Of a stretch of 11,943 bases of DNA, positions 7,111-11,943 are shown one piece after another (position 1 is the first letter of the stretch; the number at the start of each line of letters is the position of its first letter). The DNA is taken from contig CAMDAL010000098.1 of the NCBI GenBank assembly GCA_945888565.1, positions 1 through 11,943 of the forward strand, written 5' to 3'. A program made the position numbers and the translations under genes. The stretch is from Devosia equisanguinis. Its GTDB lineage: Bacteria; Pseudomonadota; Alphaproteobacteria; Rhizobiales; Devosiaceae. Under the pieces are notes generated by a model, which was not told the origin of the DNA, searched no databases, and was given only the letters and a program-made list of their open reading frames with translations.

Positions 7111-9051
7111 TCAGGCGGTCTTGAAGAACTGCTCCGGGCGGGCAGGGCCGGGGGTCGGCCAGCCGAACGAGTTCGGCATTTCCTTCATCAGGTTGACGAC
7201 GTTGTTCTTGACCACCCCATAGCCGTCGGCCGGCAGGCTGACGCCGAAGGTGAAGAACAGGTTGGCTGCATTCTGCAGCACCAGGGCCATGATTTCCTGC
7301 TGCTTGTCCGCATCGGCGGTCCCCACCAAGGTCCGGTAGAGGTCCTGCTGCGCCTTGATGGCGGCAGGGGGCTCTTCGGCGGCCGGGTCCGTCGGCTTGG
7401 TGTAGTAGAGCGACCAGGCCGGGGCGTAGAAGCAGTTGTTGTTGATCGGCACGTAGAAGCGCGGATCGAGCATGGCGGCGATGCCGGAATTGGCGCCGAA
7501 CTGGTGTGCAGTGGCATCGTATTCGCGGCCGCGTCGGACGCGTTCTTCCCAGAGCGACCGGTCCATCGTGCGCATCTGCGCATCAATGCCGACGGCCTGG
7601 AACATCGGGATGGCCAGCTCGAACATGTCGAGGAAAGTGGTCCGGGTCTGGTCCAGTTCAAAGATGATGGTAACGCGACGGCCTTCCTTGTCGGTCCGGT
7701 AGCCTTCGCCGTCCTTGTTGGGGATGATTGCGTCGAGCATGGCGTTGGCCTTGTCGACGTCGTACTCAGTCCACTCTTTGCTGAGCTGCTCGTTGTAGAG
7801 CGGGTCACCTTCACGAATCGATGGCTGTGCGGGGGAGCCCTGGCCTACGAACACCGCATCGATCAGCGCCTGCCGGTCGATCGCAGTCGACAGCGCCTGG
7901 CGGAACTCGATGATATTGAAGAGTTCCTTCTTGGTCGCGTCGAGGTGATTGAGATTAAGCTGGAAGGCCATTACGTTGGCCGCCGTCTCCTTGAGCGTAT
8001 AGAACCCGTAGTCGCCCGTGGCTTGGCCATCGAACAGCACGGGCTTGTTGGCGGGTGTGCAGATGTACTGGTCCATGATGTCGACTTCGCCCTGCAGGGT
8101 CTTGAGCAGCAGGACTTCGGGGTCGGCGACCATCTGGTAGACGATGCGATCGAAATAGGGGAGCTGGGTGCCCGCCGTATCAACCTTGTGATAGAAGGGG
8201 TTGCGGACGGCGATCGTGGTCTCGGTGTTCTGTCCTAGGGCGCTGGCGCCCTCGCGGGTGAACACCCAGCCGGTCAGCGCCGGCCGCTTGGTGTTCTGGA
8301 AATAGGTATTGGTGTCGAGATAACCGACCTCACGCTGGAACAGCGCAATCCAGCTCTCGAGGCCCTCCGCCTTGGCTATCGCATCGGCTTCGGGATTGTA
8401 GCGGATATGGAACTGCTCGAGATAATGTTTGGGGCAGCGCACCAGCTGGTCCTGGTCGGCCCAGGCCATCTGCTGCAGGAAAAAGCCGTTCGGCGCGGCA
8501 AAAATCACCTTGAACGTCTGCTCGTCGACCACTTCGAGCATGGCGGGCTTGCCACCGGCGTTCCACCAGGAATTGCCGCCATGGCTGGTCTCGGCATCGG
8601 TGAAATAGGCGTCGTACCAGAACTGCACGTCGGCGGTGGTGAAGGGCTGGCCATCTGACCACTTGTGCCCCTTGCGCAGGGTGATCGTATATTCCGTGGC
8701 CTCGGCGTTCACCGCGTAGCTCTCGGCCACGTTGGCCTCGATACCCGACCAGTCCGGCGTAAAGCGGACGAGCCCGTCATAGCCCTGGTAGCGCACCAGC
8801 ATCGATGCTGAACCGCCGCCGACCAGCGCGTGCCTCCAGTCGCCACCCTGCTGGCCGACCTGGTCGAGCGGCGTGATGACCAGCGGATTGGCAGGCAGGC
8901 GATCGGCGACGCCCGGGATTTTCCCCGCGTCGACGTCGGCCTGCAGAAATGCCGATTCCTTTGCGGCGACGGACTGTGTCCAGATCGGCAACACCATCGC
9001 GCCGGCAAAGGCGGAACTGGCGGCCATAAAAGCCCTGCGGCTTATACCCAT
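7111..9051 (-). CDS. ABC transporter substrate-binding protein, family 5, Tat-exported
   Basis: This 646-aa protein belongs to the large extracytoplasmic binding proteins of oligopeptide-type ABC importers (SBP_bac_5); 500-650 residues is normal. It starts MGISRRAFMAASSAFAGAMV with the twin-arginine motif SRRAFM at 4-9, a hydrophobic stretch, and a probable cleavage site after SVAA (27-30). Export in folded form by the Tat pathway is therefore predicted, and no lipobox cysteine is seen. The family motif LRKGHKWSDGQPFTTADVQF is at 125-144. Family-5 proteins bind peptides but also oligosaccharides, opines and nickel, so the fold does not give the ligand; the hydrolase neighbour favours a glycoside. 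It is first in the operon, with ribosome site AGGGAGAG about 7-10 nt before the ATG, directly downstream of the control region shared with the divergent LacI-type gene. Confidence 0.93.
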   Translation of the reverse strand: MGISRRAFMAASSAFAGAMVLPIWTQSVAAKESAFLQADVDAGKIPGVADRLPANPLVITPLDQVGQQGGDWRHALVGGGSASMLVRYQGYDGLVRFTPDWSGIEANVAESYAVNAEATEYTITLRKGHKWSDGQPFTTADVQFWYDAYFTDAETSHGGNSWWNAGGKPAMLEVVDEQTFKVIFAAPNGFFLQQMAWADQDQLVRCPKHYLEQFHIRYNPEADAIAKAEGLESWIALFQREVGYLDTNTYFQNTKRPALTGWVFTREGASALGQNTETTIAVRNPFYHKVDTAGTQLPYFDRIVYQMVADPEVLLLKTLQGEVDIMDQYICTPANKPVLFDGQATGDYGFYTLKETAANVMAFQLNLNHLDATKKELFNIIEFRQALSTAIDRQALIDAVFVGQGSPAQPSIREGDPLYNEQLSKEWTEYDVDKANAMLDAIIPNKDGEGYRTDKEGRRVTIIFELDQTRTTFLDMFELAIPMFQAVGIDAQMRTMDRSLWEERVRRGREYDATAHQFGANSGIAAMLDPRFYVPINNNCFYAPAWSLYYTKPTDPAAEEPPAAIKAQQDLYRTLVGTADADKQQEIMALVLQNAANLFFTFGVSLPADGYGVVKNNVVNLMKEMPNSFGWPTPGPARPEQFFKTA

Positions 9052-9089
9052 AGCGATCTCTCCCTCTCAGCTAGCGGCCTTACTGGCCG

Positions 9090-9107
9090 TTTTGTTAGCT
9101 GACAAAA
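9090..9107. promoter_or_regulatory. Candidate LacI-family operator palindrome
   Basis: TTTTGTTAGCTGACAAAA is an 18-bp inverted repeat with 16 of 18 positions symmetric, centred between 9098 and 9099. The half-site TTGTTAG resembles those of many LacI-family operators (TGTTAG type), although the centre is AGCT rather than the common CG. It lies 38 bp upstream of the binding-protein start and about 200 bp upstream of the divergent LacI-family gene, a position suited to repressing the operon. Binding by that regulator is inferred from position and symmetry only. Confidence 0.55.
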
Positions 9108-9124
9108 GTCTCGCATAGATTTTT

Positions 9125-9264
9125 GTTAGGTAAAGCGTTATGTGCACACGCCGCGGCGTTAGGTTGGATATTCGCCCAATAATGGGTCAGAAAGGCTGAC
9201 ATAGCTCAAAAGTAGGTCGTCGCAAGTCCGGCTGGAAAGGTCACGGCCTACCATGGAGTTAGGT
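9125..9264 (+). repeat. Series of GTTAGGT elements (additional half-site candidates)
   Basis: GTTAGGT occurs at 9125-9131, 9158-9164 and 9258-9264, and the related GTTAGCT is the left half of the palindrome at 9094-9100. All are in the same orientation, with start-to-start spacing of 31, 33 and 100 bp. The first copy keeps the full TTTTGTTAG of the palindrome. The last two share the longer core GTTAGGTTG. They may be auxiliary sites for the regulator or chance repeats. Confidence 0.4.
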
Positions 9265-9302
9265 TGCGTTATGCTCTGTTTGTCTCTAGAAAGTGAGCAA
9301 TC

Positions 9303-9308
9303 GGAGGG
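9303..9308 (+). promoter_or_regulatory. Ribosome binding site that decides the LacI-type start
   Basis: GGAGGG at 9303-9308 lies 5 nt before the ATG at 9314. An in-frame GTG at 9293 would place this site inside the coding region and add seven residues (MSNRRAA) before the usual LacI-family start, so 9314 is preferred. Confidence 0.75.
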
Positions 9309-9313
9309 CGGCT

Positions 9314-10324
9314 ATGGCACGCGTCACATTATCCACAATCGCCCAGCGAACCGGGCTCTCGAAGTTCGCGGTATCCCGTTCCCTGGCCGGCAAGGACGGG
9401 GTCAGCGAAGAGACGCGCAAGCGGGTGCAAGAGGTTGCGGCCGAACTCGGTTATGTGCGGCCGGCCGGCGACGCGGAAGCGCCGACGCTCGGCATCGTCT
9501 TTCACGACATGGACCTCATCAACTCCGAACTGCATCTGCTCATCCAGTCGGGCTTTCAGGCGGAGGCGCAGCGGCGCGGTTATCAGGTGCGGATGCGCTG
9601 GACCCATATCGGCGAGGAGATCGAAAGCTTCGCGCGCACCGTCGCGGGCCTCGCAATGGTCGGGCCGCATCCGGTCGAGACGATGAAGCACGTCAAGGGG
9701 CTCGGCGTGCCGGTGGCGCGCAATGGCTGGATGGGTCCGCTCGATCCGTTCGACATCGTCTCGGCCACGGACCATGAGGCCGGCTCGGCGGTAGCTCAGT
9801 TCATGCTCGACCTCGGACACCGCACCATTGCCTATGTGCATGGCGCGCCCGGCTTCCGCGGTCGCATCGAGCGCTTCTACGGCGTGCGCGAAGTGCTCGA
9901 GCGCCATCCCGATGTCAGCTTCCGCGAGATGAAGTTCGAGACGGAGATGCGGTTCACCGAGCATCTGCTCAAGGTGCAGGCCGAAGGCTTCCACCCCACG
10001 GCGTTCTTCTGCGCCCATGACGGGCTGGCGCTGACGGCGGTGTCGGAGCTCTTGCGGCTTGGCTATCGAATCCCGGAAGACGCCACGGTGATCGGCTTTG
10101 GCGACTATTCGGCCGCCACGCAAATCACGCCGCAGCTCACCACCGTGCATGTGCATGGCCAGGAGATCGGCATGGGCCTGGTGCGCCTGCTCGATGACCG
10201 GGTGAACAACCGGATCAATCCGGCAGCGCCGATGCGGATCATGGTCGCCTCGCACATCGTGACGCGCGCTTCCTCGGGGCCGGCGCGGCAGACGCAGCCG
10301 CAGCTTCGCGCTGTCGGCAGCTAG
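9314..10324 (+). CDS. LacI-family transcriptional regulator with atypical hinge
   Basis: This 336-aa protein starts MARVTLSTIAQRTGLSKFAV, the LacI-type helix-turn-helix (about 4-26: VTLSTIAQRTGLSKFAVSRS), followed by VSEETRKRVQEVAAELGY (30-47). The periplasmic-binding-protein-like effector domain begins at about 57 (TLGIVFHDMD) and runs to about 320, with family sequences such as YVHGAPGFRGRIERFYGVRE and VIGFGDYSAATQITPQLTTV. The segment joining them is short (YVRPAGDAEAP) and lacks the usual xxxARSL hinge helix that enters the minor groove of the operator. Divergent orientation beside a sugar-type importer operon and a palindrome suggests local control of that operon, released or activated by a sugar or sugar-acid ligand. 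Its stop codon overlaps the stop of a gene remnant on the opposite strand, and no terminator was found after it. Confidence 0.92.
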   Translation: MARVTLSTIAQRTGLSKFAVSRSLAGKDGVSEETRKRVQEVAAELGYVRPAGDAEAPTLGIVFHDMDLINSELHLLIQSGFQAEAQRRGYQVRMRWTHIGEEIESFARTVAGLAMVGPHPVETMKHVKGLGVPVARNGWMGPLDPFDIVSATDHEAGSAVAQFMLDLGHRTIAYVHGAPGFRGRIERFYGVREVLERHPDVSFREMKFETEMRFTEHLLKVQAEGFHPTAFFCAHDGLALTAVSELLRLGYRIPEDATVIGFGDYSAATQITPQLTTVHVHGQEIGMGLVRLLDDRVNNRINPAAPMRIMVASHIVTRASSGPARQTQPQLRAVGS

Positions 10325-10503
10325 AACTGCTCCATGGTGGTCTTGACCTTGCCGATGAAGCCCTGCAGCTGCGCCAGCGAACAATTGTTCATGTCGTAGA
10401 GCGCCAGGTATTTCGGCGGCGTCACCGTCCCGAACGTCACCCAGGCCCAGCGGCGCGGCGGGTCGCCGACTGCGAGCGGTATGATCAACTGCGAGGCCTG
10501 CAT
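10321..10503 (-). pseudogene. Coding-like remnant, C-terminal piece of an unrecognised protein
   Basis: On the minus strand, 60 codons before a TAG at 10323-10321 have almost uniformly G/C third positions like the neighbouring genes (…RRWAWVTFGTVTPPKYLALY, then DMNNCSLAQLQGFIGKVKTT). In frame above 10503 the reading turns cysteine-rich and implausible, and no ribosome site precedes the ATG at 10503. This suggests the 3' end of a gene whose front was lost, perhaps when the integrase-bearing element arrived. The phrase PPKYLALYDM faintly resembles EthD/DUF4286-type proteins, which is too weak to name it. A real 60-aa gene is possible. Its stop overlaps the LacI-type stop on the other strand. 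Confidence 0.45.
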
Positions 10504-10674
10504 GCAGCGGCATGAGAATGCCGCGCCGCATGACTTTCCCAAGCAAGCCCTCAGCTCATTGGGCCGGGATCGATTGGCGGCCGCTTCGCGGACCTCGTGC
10601 TGGGGCCAAAACAGGAGCCGGTCGTGCGCCGGGATAAAATTGCACACATAATTCAATTAGTTAAACAAAGAAGC

Positions 10675-10694
10675 TGGCGGAGAGAAAGTCCGCC
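10675..10694. other. Candidate attachment-site core: tRNA-Ser 3'-end-like string in a hairpin
   Basis: TGGCGGAGAGA (10675-10685) equals the reverse complement of the acceptor end and CCA of many bacterial tRNA-Ser genes, but the expected T-arm (GATTCGAAC-type) does not follow. The same bases form a hairpin GGCGGA-N7-TCCGCC (10676-10694). P4-type integrases often use tRNA 3' ends, so this may be the duplicated core at the element's left end, or a chance match. Confidence 0.25.
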
Positions 10695-10807
10695 TGATCC
10701 TCGTCCATCCGAGACCCATAGCATCCAAAAGAACCATATAGGAAAGCGGGTTAGGCAATGCCAGCGTCCAAGATGGTGCTATGCGATCCCGTACAATCCG
10801 GCTATGT

Positions 10808-10831
10808 ATTGATAGTCAATTTGATAGTTGA
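10808..10831 (+). repeat. Tandem imperfect 12-mer just upstream of the integrase start
   Basis: ATTGATAGTCAA (10808-10819) is followed directly by TTTGATAGTTGA (10820-10831); nine of twelve positions agree and TTGATAGT is identical in both. The repeat ends 6 bp before the integrase ATG and occupies the place where a ribosome site would be expected. It could be a binding site for the integrase arm domain, an excisionase or an autoregulator; this is inferred from position only. Confidence 0.4.
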
Positions 10832-10837
10832 TCCGTT

Positions 10838-11943
10838 ATGGCGCGCCAGCAGCAACGACTTTCAGCACTCCAGGTCACTAAGCTGACAAAGCCGGGTCTG
10901 TACGGCGATGGCGGCGGCTTGACGCTCCAGATCACCAGGACGGGCTCGAAGTCCTGGCTGTTTCGCTACATGGTCGCAAGCAGGCCGTTCGGGATGGGGC
11001 TGGGGCCGGTACACACCGTGAGCCTTGCCGAAGCGCGACAGAAGGCACTGGAGGCGCGGAAACTGCTTCTCGACGGGATCAATCCATTATCAGCCAAAAA
11101 GCGGAGCCAGGTCGCCGCCGCTCTGGCCGACGCGAAGATGATGACCTTCGACCAGTGCGCCGAGGCATATATTCTTGCGCACAGGGCGGGATGGAAGAAT
11201 GCCAAGCATGGCGACCAGTGGACCAGCACCCTCAATACCTACGCAAGTCCGGTATTCGGCGATCTACCGGTGTCCGAGGTCGACACCGGCTTGGTTGTGA
11301 AATGTCTTGCGCCGATATGGGAGGGAAAGACCGAAACCGCGACTCGCGTGCGCGGCCGCATAGAGTCGGTGCTGGGCTGGGCCACTACCAGTGGCTATCG
11401 CAACGGAGAGAATCCGGCGCGCTGGAAAGGCCACCTCGAGAACTTGCTGGCGACGATCAGCAAGTCTAGTCGGACGAAGAACCATCCATCACTCCCCTGG
11501 TCGCGTATGGGCGAGTTTATGGCTGCCTTGCGTGCGCGTGACGGTGTCTCCGCCCGTGCGGTCGAGTTCGCCATCTTGACCGCTTGCCGGTCGGGGGAGG
11601 TTCGCGGCGCTCGATGGGCTGAGTTCGACATGGCTGGCAAGATGTGGACGATACCTGCCGAGCGAATGAAGGCAAAACGGGAACATCAGGTTCCGTTAAG
11701 TGATGCTGCGGTGGTGCTGTTGGAGTCGATGTCCAGGGAAGTCGACGTGGTCTTTGCCGGTACGAAAGGCCAACCCTTGTCGGACATGTCGCTAACTGCG
11801 GTGATCCGGCGCATGAACGGCGACGGGAAGCCAGTCTGGGTGGATGCCAGCGGCGACGGGGTCACTGTTCACGGCTTCCGCAGCAGTTTCCGTATGTGGG
11901 CAGCGGAGACCACCAACTATCCACGCGAGGTGGCCGAGCACGC
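10838..11943 (+). CDS. P4-type tyrosine recombinase/integrase, C-terminus cut by window end
   Basis: The reading frame is open for 368 codons to the window edge; relatives are about 400-430 residues. The N-terminal arm-DNA-binding domain (DUF4102 type, about 8-90) shows LTKPGLYGDGGGLTLQITRT and VSLAEARQKALEARKLLLDG, then INPL. A SAM-like core-binding domain follows (about 103-200), then the catalytic domain from about 218. Visible catalytic residues are Arg251 (ILTACRSGEVRGARW), the beta-hairpin lysine near 278-280 (MKAKREHQVPLS), His345 and Arg348 (HGFRSSFRMWAAE) and His368 at the edge; the nucleophilic tyrosine lies outside. ATG at 10838 fits the family start although no ribosome site is seen. 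Third positions are less GC-biased than in the importer operon (AGG, ATA, TTA, AGT codons occur), consistent with acquired DNA. The protein would integrate or excise an element extending to the right, probably a genomic island or prophage. Confidence 0.92.
   Translation, partial: MARQQQRLSALQVTKLTKPGLYGDGGGLTLQITRTGSKSWLFRYMVASRPFGMGLGPVHTVSLAEARQKALEARKLLLDGINPLSAKKRSQVAAALADAKMMTFDQCAEAYILAHRAGWKNAKHGDQWTSTLNTYASPVFGDLPVSEVDTGLVVKCLAPIWEGKTETATRVRGRIESVLGWATTSGYRNGENPARWKGHLENLLATISKSSRTKNHPSLPWSRMGEFMAALRARDGVSARAVEFAILTACRSGEVRGARWAEFDMAGKMWTIPAERMKAKREHQVPLSDAAVVLLESMSREVDVVFAGTKGQPLSDMSLTAVIRRMNGDGKPVWVDASGDGVTVHGFRSSFRMWAAETTNYPREVAEH

Larger units (their letters stand above)
9052..9313. 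promoter_or_regulatory. Divergent intergenic control region between the importer operon and the LacI-type gene
   Basis: This 262-bp non-coding stretch must hold both promoters. Besides the 18-bp palindrome and the GTTAGGT elements listed separately, it has several short perfect inverted repeats: TGTGCACA (9141-9148), CGCCGCGGCG (9149-9158), CCCA-ATAA-TGGG (9175-9186) and GTCAG-N5-CTGAC (9186-9200). I could not assign convincing -35/-10 pairs for either direction. For the operon, the stretch around 9108-9135 is the likeliest site, which would place the palindrome near the transcription start. Confidence 0.6.
10504..10837. other. Non-coding junction region between the gene remnant and the integrase
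   Basis: No convincing gene was found in these 334 bp. The sequence becomes visibly AT-richer from about 10633, with TAATT-C-AATTA (10649-10659). A hairpin with a 7-bp stem and GAGA loop (GCGGCAT…ATGCCGC, 10507-10524) sits at the edge of the remnant. A tRNA-Ser-end-like string and a tandem 12-mer are listed separately. TACAAT at 10792-10797 could be a -10 box for the integrase, but no matching -35 is evident. Composition and repeats fit the outer end of an integrated element. Confidence 0.5.

Noticed and set aside
7093..8238. 381-codon plus-strand frame opposite the binding-protein gene
   Set aside because: The binding-protein frame carries a Tat signal and family motifs; the opposite frame has none.
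9293..9313. GTG start seven codons before the chosen LacI-type start
   Set aside because: The GGAGGG ribosome site at 9303-9308 would lie inside the coding sequence, and the family normally begins just before the VTLSTIA segment.
9329..10546. 405-codon minus-strand frame across the LacI-type gene
   Set aside because: It is antisense to a clear LacI-family gene with a strong ribosome site; its composition is that of a shadow frame.
10660..10740. A complete tRNA gene before the integrase
   Set aside because: Only an acceptor-like string is present; no T-arm, anticodon arm or D-arm could be folded on either strand.
10597..10812. 71-codon plus-strand frame in the junction region
   Set aside because: It has no ribosome site, no motif and no coding-like third-position bias.

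Overview
The window looks like a chromosomal segment of a GC-rich alphaproteobacterium, most likely from the Hyphomicrobiales (Devosia- or Rhizobium-like). This rests on strongly GC-ending codons, a Tat-exported family-5 solute-binding protein, and the mix of families present. The genus is inference; no rRNA or marker gene is in the window.

Region 1 (1-9051, all on the minus strand) reads from right to left as one probable operon. It runs: Tat-exported ABC solute-binding protein, 702-aa putative cytoplasmic glycoside hydrolase (GHL6-like barrel plus GH42-trimerisation-like domain), two Dpp/Opp-type permeases, one polypeptide carrying both ATPase domains, a hydroxypyruvate-isomerase-family enzyme (Hyi/OtnI), and the N-terminal part of a tartronate-semialdehyde-reductase-family dehydrogenase (GlxR/GarR/LtnD) cut by the window start. 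From the hydrolase onward the genes are packed with 1-nt stop/start overlaps or gaps of a few bases. The only longer gap (82 bp, between the binding protein and the hydrolase) holds two perfect RNA hairpins, which may set the high binding-protein to permease ratio typical of such operons.

Region 2 (9052-9313) is a divergent control region. It has a near-perfect 18-bp palindrome and a series of GTTAG[G/C]T elements. A LacI-family regulator gene (9314-10324, plus strand) reads away from the operon and is the obvious candidate to bind there. Together regions 1 and 2 look like a substrate-inducible import and breakdown unit: a glycoside or glycosylated acid enters through the ABC importer, is hydrolysed in the cytoplasm, and a C3 or C4 sugar-acid part goes through isomerase and reductase towards glycerate. 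The substrate is not readable from the sequence.

Region 3 (10321-11943) is a boundary. A coding-like remnant on the minus strand stops against the end of the regulator gene, followed by an AT-richer stretch with inverted and direct repeats. Then comes a P4-type tyrosine recombinase (10838 to the window end, truncated) that probably marks the left end of an integrated element extending to the right. No rRNA, complete tRNA, CRISPR array or insertion sequence was seen.
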